A stretch of DNA of 64,000 nt, from positions 1 through 64,000 of the forward strand of contig NZ_NJAG01000010.1 of the NCBI RefSeq assembly GCF_002872335.1, written 5' to 3'. The translations under genes and the position numbers were made by a program. The notes under the pieces are model-generated. The model searched no databases. It was not told where the DNA came from and worked only from the letters and a program-made list of their open reading frames with translations. Shown here piece after piece: positions 54,333 through 62,108 of this stretch (position 1 is the stretch's first letter; each line of letters opens with the position of its first letter). This stretch comes from Siphonobacter sp. BAB-5405 (GTDB taxonomy: Bacteria > Bacteroidota > Bacteroidia > Cytophagales > Spirosomataceae).

Positions 54333-55326
54333 GTTTTTTTAAAGACTTCACAATTTCGATTAATATGTTCTGTAGTACATTTACAGAAACACTATTGCCA
54401 AATTGTTTATAAGCGTTAGATTTGGATTCATCAATTATGAAACTTTCGGGAAATCCTTGTAATCTCGCACATTCTCTAGGGGTTAACTTTCTGATTTGAT
54501 TATTAATATAATATAAGCCCGTTTTAGAACCTACGCCTCCTCCATTAGCAGATAATGTGATAGCATGTCCTTCGGGATGGTATATCCTTTCACCTTGCCC
54601 CCCTTTGTTAACTTTTCCTATTTGAATAGGTTTGTTAATGGAACTACTACTATCAAACAGCTGTAATTGTGGAATGTAATTTTTATAAAATTCTACATCT
54701 AATCTATTGATTACCTTAGCATCAATAGGATTTTCCTCTAACACATCACTTAATTTTACTGAAGTATTAATAGGGCTAGGAAATTTAAAATTTTTAACAT
54801 TCAAATCTTTTCTAAAGCCAATTATATACACTCTTTCTCTATTTTGTGGAAGACCAAAATGGCTTGTATTAATTATTTGCCAGTTGACGTCATAACCTAA
54901 TCCAATTAGAGAATTCTCAATAATAACAAAGGTCTCACCATTATTATGCTTTATAAGATTTTTGACATTTTCTAGGAAAACTATTTTGGGCTTATGATAT
55001 GCTACAATTCTTAGTATTTCGTAAAATAGTGTTCCTCTAGTATCTTCAAAACCTTTTTGCTTTCCTGAAATTGAAAAAGCTTGACAAGGGAATCCTCCAC
55101 ACAAAATATCATGCTTAGGTATATCTAGTTCACTTACTTTAGTTATATCACCATCAGGCATTATATTAAAATTATTATGATATACTTTCGCTGCTGATTT
55201 ATCCCATTCGGATGCATATAAACATTCTGATCCTAATGAATCTAGTGCCAGATGAAATCCTCCGATTCCTGCGAATAGGTCAATAAATGTTGACCCTAGC
55301 ATTTCTTTTTTTTCTATTTTAATCAT
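54295..55326 (-). CDS. DNA (cytosine-5)-methyltransferase of a type II R-M system
   Basis: A 343-residue C5-methyltransferase. Motif I DLFAGIGGFHLAL (residues 16-28), motif IV GGFPCQAFS with catalytic C81, motif VI FLENVKNL, motif VIII QNRERVYIIGF, the target-recognition region (about 200-265, GGQGERIYHPEGHAITLS), motif IX LTPRECARLQGFP and motif X QFGNSVSV. It modifies host DNA against the overlapping endonuclease. Gene order methylase-then-endonuclease delays cutting. GC is far below neighbours. The upstream 286 bases (55327-55612) are AT-rich with no clear promoter match. Confidence 0.94.
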   Translation of the reverse strand: MIKIEKKEMLGSTFIDLFAGIGGFHLALDSLGSECLYASEWDKSAAKVYHNNFNIMPDGDITKVSELDIPKHDILCGGFPCQAFSISGKQKGFEDTRGTLFYEILRIVAYHKPKIVFLENVKNLIKHNNGETFVIIENSLIGLGYDVNWQIINTSHFGLPQNRERVYIIGFRKDLNVKNFKFPSPINTSVKLSDVLEENPIDAKVINRLDVEFYKNYIPQLQLFDSSSSINKPIQIGKVNKGGQGERIYHPEGHAITLSANGGGVGSKTGLYYINNQIRKLTPRECARLQGFPESFIIDESKSNAYKQFGNSVSVNVLQNILIEIVKSLKKHEQFSTSGVSNG

Positions 55327-55612
55327 AATTATGCTTATCTAAACTCATTTAATAGCTCTATAATTAAGGCTTCAATAAGTTTAAGATCAATGTAGACTAT
55401 TTGTGTACTACTCTACTTTAATTAAAGTGAAAATTATTAATGATATTAATATATGAAATTGTAAATAACAAAATTATTTAAAAAATTATATTTTATATAA
55501 TAAATGTTTAATAAAAAAATGTCTTAGTTTGAATCTATTTATTATTCTTGCTATTATCATAACCTTTTTTCTAACATTACCTGTATTTAACAAAGCCTAA
55601 CCCAAAGCACTT

Positions 55613-56359
55613 CTACTTCAATTCCGTCAATTGCTCACTCACATACCGTTTGTAAACTTTCCCGATCTTCAGGCTTTTTCCGCCGATGGTCAGACTGTCG
55701 GATTCGAGCGTTTCGAGGTGGGCGGTATTGATTAAGTGTGATCGACTGATTCGTACGAAGGTCGGTTTGGGTAACCGCTCTTCGGCTTCTTTCATCGTCA
55801 GGCGGGTCACTTGCGTTTTTCGGACGGTGATGATCTTTACGTAGTTTTCCAGACTTTCCAGATACCTGATTTCACCGTGAGGAATGACCACTTTCTCCCC
55901 ATTGACCAGACAACTCAATTCCCCTGTATTTGTTAAAGGCAGTGGTTCACTTAGGGCAGGTTTAATTACGGCCGGGGTTGGTAGCGTACTGCGGTAAAAC
56001 GCGTAAATCCCGAAGCCCGCCAGCGTATGTACCCAGAAGCTAAGGATGAGCGGCAGTGTGTAATCTACCCGAAATTGTAGTTTCAGAATCGTGTACATGC
56101 TTACCGTATTGAGGCCCATGATCAGTAACGTCCACAACAGGTATTCGCGTTTGCGTTGCCGCAGGTACAGTCGTTCGTAGAGGATTCGATTGTGAAATAC
56201 CAGCCAGGCATACAGACCAAGCAGGAAGAGATAGGGTAGGTACTGATTCGTACCGCTTCGCTCCTGAATGTAATACCGATCCGATACGTAATGCACGCCC
56301 AGCAAGGCCAGCAGTCCCAACAGGTTACGAACCAATACTGAACGTAAAACTTTCTCCAT
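55613..56359 (-). CDS. Membrane-anchored LytTR transcription regulator
   Basis: A 248-residue regulator with four membrane helices in the first ~130 residues (around 8-25, 40-56, 73-95, 103-122) and a C-terminal LytTR DNA-binding domain (about 145-248: VNGEKVVIPHGEIRYLESLENYVKI, FVRISRSHLINTAHLETL, SLKIGKVYKRYV). It likely senses a membrane signal directly, without a separate histidine kinase. It is divergent from a membrane-protein gene, and two spaced GGTCAC copies lie between them. Confidence 0.87.
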   Translation of the reverse strand: MEKVLRSVLVRNLLGLLALLGVHYVSDRYYIQERSGTNQYLPYLFLLGLYAWLVFHNRILYERLYLRQRKREYLLWTLLIMGLNTVSMYTILKLQFRVDYTLPLILSFWVHTLAGFGIYAFYRSTLPTPAVIKPALSEPLPLTNTGELSCLVNGEKVVIPHGEIRYLESLENYVKIITVRKTQVTRLTMKEAEERLPKPTFVRISRSHLINTAHLETLESDSLTIGGKSLKIGKVYKRYVSEQLTELK

Positions 56360-56417
56360 AGGGGCAATTTACGAGCAGAACGGGTGCCTGCGAAAGGAAA
56401 CAGTGACGAAAGAACTT

Positions 56418-56443
56418 GGTCACTAGCGAAATCATCTGGTCAC
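56418..56443. promoter_or_regulatory. Paired GGTCAC direct repeats, probable LytTR operator
   Basis: TGGTCAC occurs at 56417-56423 and 56437-56443, start to start 20 bases (two helical turns), and an inverted GTGAC lies at 56403-56407. They sit between the LytTR gene and the divergent gene, near a CAGATTTG -7-like box at 56473. LytTR proteins bind paired direct repeats, which fits. Confidence 0.5.
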
Positions 56444-56508
56444 CGAGAGCGGGGAAGGAACCGAAAAGTCCGACAGATTTGAGCTTCACCATTCAAAACG
56501 GACGTTTT

Positions 56509-57144
56509 ATGCCCATCCTCCATCTCATTAATCTCATCATTCACATTTGCTTCGGCCTGATTGCCCTGGGCCTCGGATTGCTGGCCCTGGTGGTTCCAAA
56601 AGAGCAGGGGGCTCATACGCGATTCGGTCGCTGGTTTCTGTATGCCATCAGCGTAGTGGTAGGTACGGGCCTGCTCGGTGCGGTGTTTTTTCGGGCCAGT
56701 CCATTTCTGGTCATGCTGACCTTGCTGGCGGGCTATGTGAGCTATGCGGGCTGGCGGACGGTCAAACTCCGCGAAAACCGCAGTTCCCGGCAGGACGTAG
56801 TCTGGGCTCTGATCGCCCTGACTTCGGGTGTCTGTTTTCTGTGGATTGCCAAGTCTTCCGACGCTAGCTGGAACCCGGCCGTAACGTATTCCACCTTCGG
56901 GGCCTTGTCGCTGGTGACTACCTACGATGTCGTCAAACATTACTGGCTGCACGAACGACTCAAAGGTGGATGGCTGTACGAGCACATCTATAAAATGTTT
57001 TCGGCATTCAGTGCGTTGCTGTCTGCCTTTTCGGGAAATGCGTTACCGCAATTCAAGCCCTATAGCCAGCTCGGACCATCGGTGCTGGGGCTGATCCTCA
57101 TGGTCTGGTTCATGAGTCGGCAGTCCAGACGCAAGGCGGTTTGA
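56509..57144 (+). CDS. Polytopic membrane protein, DUF2306-like
   Basis: A 211-residue protein with six or seven membrane helices. The opening MPILHLINLIIHICFGLIALGLG and the GRWFLYAISVVVGTGLLGAVFFR segment (residues about 38-59) resemble DUF2306-type and related haem-less membrane proteins of unknown function. The longer frame from 56416 adds a non-hydrophobic head that overlaps the operator region, so 56509 is preferred. It is probably regulated by the divergent LytTR protein. Confidence 0.6.
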   Translation: MPILHLINLIIHICFGLIALGLGLLALVVPKEQGAHTRFGRWFLYAISVVVGTGLLGAVFFRASPFLVMLTLLAGYVSYAGWRTVKLRENRSSRQDVVWALIALTSGVCFLWIAKSSDASWNPAVTYSTFGALSLVTTYDVVKHYWLHERLKGGWLYEHIYKMFSAFSALLSAFSGNALPQFKPYSQLGPSVLGLILMVWFMSRQSRRKAV

Positions 57145-57198
57145 GATGCGGAGGGAAGGGGGGGCATTCGTCAGGAGTACGCTTTATGTCATTGCAGG

Positions 57199-57299
57199 CG
57201 TGGGGCGAGCACGCAACTTGCGGTCGGAAACGTTTGCCGTACTGAGCCTTCGGGAGCGTGCGGCTTTCAAGCGTTATCAGTAGTCAAGTCCCGCCCACG
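57199..57299. repeat. Nested inverted repeat downstream of the DUF2306-like gene
   Basis: Outer arms CGTGGGGCG (57199-57207) and CGCCCACG (57292-57299, one bulge), inner arms GCACGC (57209-57214) and GCGTGC (57256-57261), plus an AAACGTTT palindrome between. It lies between convergent genes and may be a repetitive element or terminator. No T-tract. Confidence 0.5.
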
Positions 57300-57302
57300 G
57301 AT

Positions 57303-57677
57303 TCAGGACCGATACACCACTTCCCCTTTTTCCTTTAAAATGAAATTTCCCCAGGCCGTAACCGCATCCAGTACGGGAATGAAGGTTTTCCCGAAATCCG
57401 TGAGCTGGTAGATGACTTTGATGGGCGGTTTCTCACCGTAGACGGCTCGGGAGACCAGCCCGTCTTTTTCCAGTTGCTTGAGTTGCAGACTCAGCGTCAT
57501 CTCCGTGATGTCGGGCATTTCCCGACGTAATTCGCTGTACCGTTTGCTCGTCTCTTTAAGATGGTACAGAATCACCGTCTTCCACTTGCCGCCGACCAGA
57601 TCCATTGCCAAGCTGACCGTACAGGGGTATTCTCTTCCGTTAAGTTTCACCGCATCACCGGCACATTCTGCTTGCAT
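57303..57677 (-). CDS. HxlR-family transcription regulator
   Basis: A 124-residue winged-helix regulator. HxlR marks: EYPCTVSLAMDLVGGKWKTV with the conserved N-terminal Cys, HLKETSKRYSELRREMPDITEMTLSLQL (recognition helix, split over residues about 40-67), and GEKPPIKVIYQLTDFGKTF (wing). HxlR proteins with this Cys often sense quinones or reactive electrophiles. It is divergent from a flavodoxin-like reductase and shares a symmetric promoter with it, which suggests that it represses both genes until such a compound reacts with the Cys. Confidence 0.9.
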   Translation of the reverse strand: MQAECAGDAVKLNGREYPCTVSLAMDLVGGKWKTVILYHLKETSKRYSELRREMPDITEMTLSLQLKQLEKDGLVSRAVYGEKPPIKVIYQLTDFGKTFIPVLDAVTAWGNFILKEKGEVVYRS

Positions 57678-57716
57678 GGTACGTCTCCGATTTTGATCTA
57701 TCCATCTGGATAGTTA

Positions 57717-57750
57717 TTGCAAAGCTAGGCTACTCAAAATAGTTTTGCAA
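57717..57750. promoter_or_regulatory. Symmetric divergent promoter/operator for hxlR and the reductase
   Basis: TTGCAAAGCTA (57717-57727) and TAGTTTTGCAA (57740-57750) form an inverted repeat (10 of 11). Rightward: TTG at 57717-57719, 20-base spacer, TAGTTTTG (57740-57747). Leftward: TTG at 57750-57748, 20-base spacer, TAGCTTTG (57727-57720). Both match the Bacteroidota -33/-7 consensus exactly, so the two promoters interlock and one regulator dimer could block both. Confidence 0.75.
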
Positions 57751-57783
57751 CTATCATTTTTAGAGTACAAAACACGACAACGT

Positions 57784-58350
57784 ATGGCTTTAGTAATCTT
57801 GGGACACCCGAACTTTTCATCGTCCCTTGCCAACAAAACGATCATCGAAGAACTGCTGAAGAGTAATCTGGAGCTGGAAGTAAGAAACCTGCAGGACTTG
57901 TACCCGGACTACCAAATCGACGTAAAAGCGGAACAGGCAGCTTTGCTTCACCATCAGACCGTCGTTTTCCAGTATCCGGTCTATTGGTACAACATGCCCG
58001 CTATTCTCAAACACTGGTTCGATACCGTCTTTGAATACCAGTTTGCCTACGGCTCGAAGGGCGATAAGCTCCAAGGAAAAAACTTCCTCCCAAGCTTCAC
58101 CGTCGGCGGTCCCGAGGAGGAGTATCATACCAAAGGAGAGCACCATTTTCGCGTGTACGAATTCTGGAAAAACCTGGAACAAACGGCCTATTACGCGGGA
58201 ATGAATTATCTGGAGCCGATTTACTTTCATGGAACGTCAATAAATGCGGGTTTTACGGAGGAGCAGGTTAGGGAAAAGGCGAGGGGGCATGCGGGGCGGT
58301 TGATGGGGCGGTTGCGGGAGTTGGAGAGTCAGGTAAAACAATATCGTTAG
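57784..58350 (+). CDS. NAD(P)H-dependent flavodoxin-like oxidoreductase
   Basis: A 188-residue enzyme of the flavodoxin-like NAD(P)H dehydrogenase (quinone) family, as in KefF and MdaB. Family sites: ILGHPNFSSSLANKTI (FMN phosphate loop, residues 5-20), FQYPVYWYNMPAILKHWFDTVF (flavin-ring contact), AYGSKGDKLQGKNFLPSFTVGG. It reduces quinones or similar electrophiles by two electrons, which fits control by the divergent HxlR regulator. ATG 57784 chosen: it follows the promoter by about 35 bases, while an in-frame start at 57745 lies inside it. Confidence 0.9.
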   Translation: MALVILGHPNFSSSLANKTIIEELLKSNLELEVRNLQDLYPDYQIDVKAEQAALLHHQTVVFQYPVYWYNMPAILKHWFDTVFEYQFAYGSKGDKLQGKNFLPSFTVGGPEEEYHTKGEHHFRVYEFWKNLEQTAYYAGMNYLEPIYFHGTSINAGFTEEQVREKARGHAGRLMGRLRELESQVKQYR

Positions 58351-58430
58351 GTATCAGCTTGTCATTATTGCGGTGGGGAGGGTAATACCAAGTTTAACTT
58401 TTACCTTGGCGAGGCCATAAAAAACCACCC

Positions 58431-58868
58431 ATGCCCATCCAACCCCTCTCCCCCCAAACCCTCCCCGCATTAGTAACTCTCGTCCTGGCCTTGTGGCCGG
58501 AATGCTCGTTTGAGGAAGAGTGGGAGAATTACCAGCGGTTGCTTACGGCCAGGGACGAAATTTGCTATCTGGCGAAAGAAGGACCGGACTACATTGGTTT
58601 CATACATCTGACCCTGCGGACGAATTACGTCGAGGGAGCTTCGCACTCGCCGGTGGCGTACGTGGAAGGCCTGTATGTGAAGCCGGAATTTCAGCACCAG
58701 GGCATCGGGCGGTTGCTGATGCGGGCGGGAGAGGACTGGGCTCGGGAAAACAAATGCCTGGAAGTGGCTTCGGATACGGAGCTGGATAATACGGAAAGTC
58801 TGGCCTTTCACCAGAAGCTGGGGTTTGAAGAAGCAAACCGAATCGTCTGTCTAATCAAACGGTTATAA
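58431..58868 (+). CDS. GNAT acetyltransferase similar to aminoglycoside 6'-N-acetyltransferases
   Basis: A 145-residue GNAT enzyme. The region ALWPECSFEEEWENYQRLL, then YVEGASHSPVAYVEGLYVKP and QHQGIGRLLMRAGEDWA (acetyl-CoA loop QxxGxG), ending ASDTELDNTESLAFHQKLGF and IVCLIKRL, follows the AAC(6')-I pattern closely, including the VAYVEGLYV strand and the DTEL-NTES block. It would acetylate the 6'-amino group of aminoglycosides, but chromosomal members often have another natural substrate. It is single, has no mobile-element flanks and fits the local base composition, so it looks resident. Confidence 0.78.
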   Translation: MPIQPLSPQTLPALVTLVLALWPECSFEEEWENYQRLLTARDEICYLAKEGPDYIGFIHLTLRTNYVEGASHSPVAYVEGLYVKPEFQHQGIGRLLMRAGEDWARENKCLEVASDTELDNTESLAFHQKLGFEEANRIVCLIKRL

Positions 58869-59228
58869 AGTGGGTTTCAGTCTTTCCTGCGTATTTGTTA
58901 ACAACCATAGATTGCTTCTCATTCTTGCCTGTGTATAAGTCTATGAGTCGATCTGATTCCTTTACCTCACTTGAGTTCGTACGCTGATCGGTGTAGGTCT
59001 TTCTTCTGTTCACGTATTTTTCGGGCGTATTTCCGTTGGGCTAGGACGCCGCAATGTATCTGAATTCGTGAGCTAAATTTTGGCGAATGCTATACGTTAA
59101 TTGATTTATAGGTTCATGCCTGATAACGTACAACAGATATGCTGAAATTTATATAACTTGTTTACGCACAGAAACAAATCACCTCTATCCACTAAAAACG
59201 ATTAATTATCAACAAAACCTCTACGACT
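58869..59228. other. Intergenic region before the exported isomerase gene
   Basis: About 360 bases, no credible coding frame. TAAATTTTG near 59073 is one base longer than the -7 consensus and could drive the downstream isomerase with a long leader. Otherwise I see nothing in it. Confidence 0.4.
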
Positions 59229-60185
59229 ATGAAAAACGCATCCAATCGCCGGGATTGGCTCCGGAAAACGGCTCTGTTTGGCTCGGCCGTGCTAGTCGGG
59301 CAAAATCGGGAATCGCTTCCGGTAAGTACGATCGCTCCGGCCGTGGTTCGTCGCATTCCGATTAGCGTTTCGACGTACTCGTACTGGCATTTTCAGGAGC
59401 AGAAGTATCCCATTGAGAAAGTCATCGAGGATGCCTCCCGCATTGGCTTTGACGGCGTCGAGATTCTGCATCGCCAGATGACCGATGAAACGATTGCCTA
59501 TCAGAATAAACTCAAGCGAATGGCCTTCGATAATGGCTTATCGCTGCCGCTCCTGTCCATCCACCAGAGCTTCGTCGACCCCGATCCGGCCAAACGTAAA
59601 AAAGACATCGAACATACCGAGCGGTGCATCAACTTGGCCGTGCAAATGGGTATTCCCTGCGTACGTATGAACACGGGGAGCTGGCGGACCGTCAAACGCG
59701 ATGCGGCTTATTATAGAGATGGCGTGGAACCACCGCTGAAAGGCTATACCGACGATGACGCGATCAAATGGTGTATCGAAGGCATGCAGGAATGCCTGAA
59801 AATAGCCGAAAAGGCGGGCGTGGTACTAGCCATCGAAAATCACTGGGGCCTTTCCTCCAACATCGATTACCTGTTACGAATATACGAACCCCTGAAAGCC
59901 TCGCCCGCCATGGGCATGAACGTGGATACGGGCAACTTCGTGGGCGAACCGTACGCTCAGCTGGAACGCATTGCTCCGTACGCCACCATTGTGCAGGCCA
60001 AAACCTACTACGGCGGCGGCCATTACTACGACAAGGAGCTGGATTACACCCGCATTGGAAAGATTCTACAAAAAGCTAATTTCAATGGATTCGTATCACT
60101 GGAAATGGAAGGGAAGGAAGACCCACGAACGGCGGTACCTAAAAGTCTGGAATTACTGCGGAAAGCTTTTACGTTTACAGCGTAG
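59229..60185 (+). CDS. Tat-exported sugar phosphate isomerase/epimerase-like protein
   Basis: A 318-residue TIM-barrel protein with a twin-arginine signal (NRRDWLRKTALFGSAVLVG). The barrel shows GFDGVEILHRQ, LSIHQSFVDPDPAKRKKD, CVRMNTGSWR, VLAIENHWGLSS (metal-ligand Glu and His), MGMNVDTGNF and a final FVSLEMEGKED with a probable Glu ligand. It belongs to the xylose-isomerase-like superfamily and should act in the periplasm on a sugar or inositol derivative. It differs from the isomerase at 10.9 kb in using Tat rather than Sec export. Confidence 0.87.
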   Translation: MKNASNRRDWLRKTALFGSAVLVGQNRESLPVSTIAPAVVRRIPISVSTYSYWHFQEQKYPIEKVIEDASRIGFDGVEILHRQMTDETIAYQNKLKRMAFDNGLSLPLLSIHQSFVDPDPAKRKKDIEHTERCINLAVQMGIPCVRMNTGSWRTVKRDAAYYRDGVEPPLKGYTDDDAIKWCIEGMQECLKIAEKAGVVLAIENHWGLSSNIDYLLRIYEPLKASPAMGMNVDTGNFVGEPYAQLERIAPYATIVQAKTYYGGGHYYDKELDYTRIGKILQKANFNGFVSLEMEGKEDPRTAVPKSLELLRKAFTFTA

Positions 60186-60200
60186 GGAAGGGTAATAAAA

Positions 60201-60228
60201 AAAGACCTCTGATCGCTCAGAGGTCTTT
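60201..60228. terminator. Bidirectional terminator, isomerase gene / tRNA-Glu
   Basis: AAAGACCTCTGA (60201-60212) and TCAGAGGTCTTT (60217-60228) pair perfectly with loop TCGC and A/T tracts. It serves the plus-strand isomerase and the minus-strand tRNA. Confidence 0.93.
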
Positions 60229-60235
60229 GCCAGTT

Positions 60236-60310
60236 TGGTAGTCCGTACGGGAATCGAACCCGTGTTTTATCCGTGAAAGGGATACGTCCTAACCCCTAGA
60301 CGAACGGACC
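60236..60310 (-). tRNA. tRNA-Glu (anticodon UUC), CCA encoded
   Basis: Minus strand begins GGTCCGTTCGTCTAGGGG and ends ACGGACT-A-CCA. The cloverleaf is complete: acceptor GGTCCGT/ACGGACT (first pair G-U), D-arm GTC...GAC with AGGGGTTAG, anticodon arm TATCC-CTTTCAC-GGATA giving UUC, and T-arm CGGG-TTCGATT-CCCG. The 3' CCA is encoded (60236-60238). An identical body is present at 61790-61861. Confidence 0.96.
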
Positions 60311-60372
60311 ATTTTGCATCGATATTCGGTTCGTTTTAGCTGTTTTGCCATCCTGTTCCGTTTAACGAGGTG

Positions 60373-60404
60373 CAAAGATAAGTAAATAAATGAGGCGAAC
60401 GCAA
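60373..60404 (-). promoter_or_regulatory. Promoter of the first tRNA-Glu gene
   Basis: Minus strand TTG (60404-60402), 21-base spacer, TATCTTTG (60380-60373), both consensus. The second tRNA gene has the same boxes, the same spacer and matching flanks (GACTTGCGTTCGC before, CACC-n-CGTTAAACG after). Confidence 0.75.
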
Positions 60405-60608
60405 GTCTTTTGAGCCCTTTACCGCTAATTTTTTTACAGAACAAGTCTGATCTAAATTGGGGTACAATCTATTGATTTGAGAACCAGCTAGTTTCCTCGG
60501 AAGCGTCGTCATGCGTACTCTTTGAAAAAAAGCAAGGGACGATTCGGTTTGAAAGTGGGAAGCCGCTTTTATCGATCAGAAATTACGTTCGCCCCGGTTA
60601 CCAAGTCC

Positions 60609-61433
60609 TTAATGACCATGGGCGGCAATACTTACCTCTTTCCAGGCTTCAATGTCTTTGAGGCGTTGGGTATACACCTGATGCATGCCGTGGTAGGCCA
60701 TTTTACCCAGCAACAGTCGTTGCGGTGGATTCGGATTGTCGACGATACGCAGAATTGGTTCGACCGTTGCTTCGGGCTTACCCCAGGTATCCGCACTTTC
60801 GCTGGAACTGCTGAAGGCTTCGCGTACCGGAGCGTAGTCGGCAATGTCGCTGGACGTTTGGGTAGCGGAGGCACCCGCCCAGTCGGTAGCGTAGCCGTTG
60901 GGTTCGATCAGCGTAGTTTTAATACCCAGATGGGCTACTTCCGAGCCAATGGTTTCAATTAATCCTTCTACCGCAAATTTGGAGGCATTGTAGAGGCCCA
61001 GCATCGGTAAGGTCGTCAGACCCAGGAAGCTGGAAACCTGAATCAGGTGGCCGCTTTTCTGCTTCCGAAATACGGGCAATACGGCCTGAGCGACCCACAG
61101 GGAGCCAAAGAAGTTGGTTTCCATTTGCAGGCGGGCCTGGGCTTCGGTGGTTTCTTCCGTCGTTCCGAAAAGCCCGTAACCCGCGTTGTTGATCAGTACA
61201 TCGATCCGACCAAAGTGCTGCCCGATTTTCTGCACGACGGTATGGGCTTCTTCCCGGTTGTTAACATCGAGGGTGAGAGGCAAAATATTCTCGCCATAGG
61301 TGTTCACCAAATCGTTGAGGGCTTCGGTATTGCGGGCCGTGGCGGCTACTTTATCGCCGCGTTTGAGGAAGGCTTCTGCCCATAATTTGCCAAATCCTTT
61401 GGATGCTCCGGTAATAAAAATGACTTTCGACAT
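60609..61433 (-). CDS. SDR family oxidoreductase
   Basis: A 274-residue classical short-chain dehydrogenase/reductase. Cofactor site TGASKGFG (residues 8-15), NNAGYGLFG, active-site Ser in VSSFLG and YNASK (Tyr and Lys), and the PNGYATDW stretch after. An Arg in AATARN after strand 2 suggests NADP(H). Substrate unknown. It lies between two identical tRNA-Glu genes on the same strand, with its own -7 box upstream. Confidence 0.92.
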   Translation of the reverse strand: MSKVIFITGASKGFGKLWAEAFLKRGDKVAATARNTEALNDLVNTYGENILPLTLDVNNREEAHTVVQKIGQHFGRIDVLINNAGYGLFGTTEETTEAQARLQMETNFFGSLWVAQAVLPVFRKQKSGHLIQVSSFLGLTTLPMLGLYNASKFAVEGLIETIGSEVAHLGIKTTLIEPNGYATDWAGASATQTSSDIADYAPVREAFSSSSESADTWGKPEATVEPILRIVDNPNPPQRLLLGKMAYHGMHQVYTQRLKDIEAWKEVSIAAHGH

Positions 61434-61486
61434 GATCGTGCGTTGTTTTGTAAAATCTGATTAGGCTTTAGTGCCTTTTGACGTTA

Positions 61487-61494
61487 CAAAGGTA
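61487..61494 (-). promoter_or_regulatory. -7 promoter box for the SDR gene
   Basis: Minus strand TACCTTTG, exact match, about 54 bases before the ATG. No good -33. The rest of 61434-61751 has no feature I can support. Confidence 0.5.
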
Positions 61495-61751
61495 GAGGGA
61501 CGCATACGGGCCGGAATAGCTCATTTCAGCGGAAGAATAGCACAGAAATACGGGAAAGAATTCAAGTTGGGAATATTTGTACTAGTCTGGACAAAAAAGG
61601 AATTTCCATCAGGGGTGACTCAATCCATACGCAGCTTTAATGATAGAAGCAGGACTGATCGTATCACCAGAGGTACGCGAGTTTGCTAAGAGGCAGGATA
61701 CGTCGAAACTAAGGGCTGTTTCAATCAACATTGCTGGAAAGAAAGAAAAAA

Positions 61752-61779
61752 AAAGAGCCCTGATTGCTCAGAGCTCTTT
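61752..61779 (-). terminator. Terminator after the second tRNA-Glu gene
   Basis: AAAGAGCCCTGA (61752-61763) and TCAGAGCTCTTT (61768-61779) pair with one wobble, loop TTGC, then a T-run on the minus strand. It resembles the terminator of the first tRNA in length, loop and the CTGA/TCAG core. Confidence 0.9.
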
Positions 61780-61789
61780 GCCAATTTAG

Positions 61790-61861
61790 TAGTCCGTACG
61801 GGAATCGAACCCGTGTTTTATCCGTGAAAGGGATACGTCCTAACCCCTAGACGAACGGACC
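61790..61861 (-). tRNA. tRNA-Glu (anticodon UUC), CCA not encoded
   Basis: The body is identical over 72 bases to the tRNA at 60239-60310, with anticodon UUC. The three bases after the discriminator A read CTA instead of CCA (61787-61789), so the 3' end must be processed and completed by the CCA-adding enzyme. Confidence 0.95.
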
Positions 61862-61922
61862 ATTTAAGGTATTAATCGATACGTTTTTTGCGATTTGCTA
61901 AGCCGTTTCGTTTAACGTGGTG

Positions 61923-61954
61923 CAAAGATAAGGGATTGTCAGACGCGAACGCAA
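61923..61954 (-). promoter_or_regulatory. Promoter of the second tRNA-Glu gene
   Basis: Minus strand TTG (61954-61952), 21-base spacer, TATCTTTG (61930-61923). Same boxes and spacing as the first tRNA promoter, with different bases in the spacer. The remaining gap up to 62108 is AT-rich without other features. Confidence 0.75.
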
Positions 61955-62108
61955 GTCATCGCCTGAAAAAAGTTTTCTTTCTTTTAAAGTTTATGCGTTT
62001 TATGGCTTTTGTTCAAGAAAATGCCCGGGAAGCGTCTATTGGCCCGAAAAAAGGATTTACACGACATTCGCGACTATCTTCTCGTGGATATAATTTAAAA
62101 ATGAACCA

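Noticed and set aside
61471-61689. A 72-codon open frame between the SDR gene and the second tRNA
   Set aside because: It begins over the SDR promoter box and has no family pattern; no sign of a decayed gene was found either.
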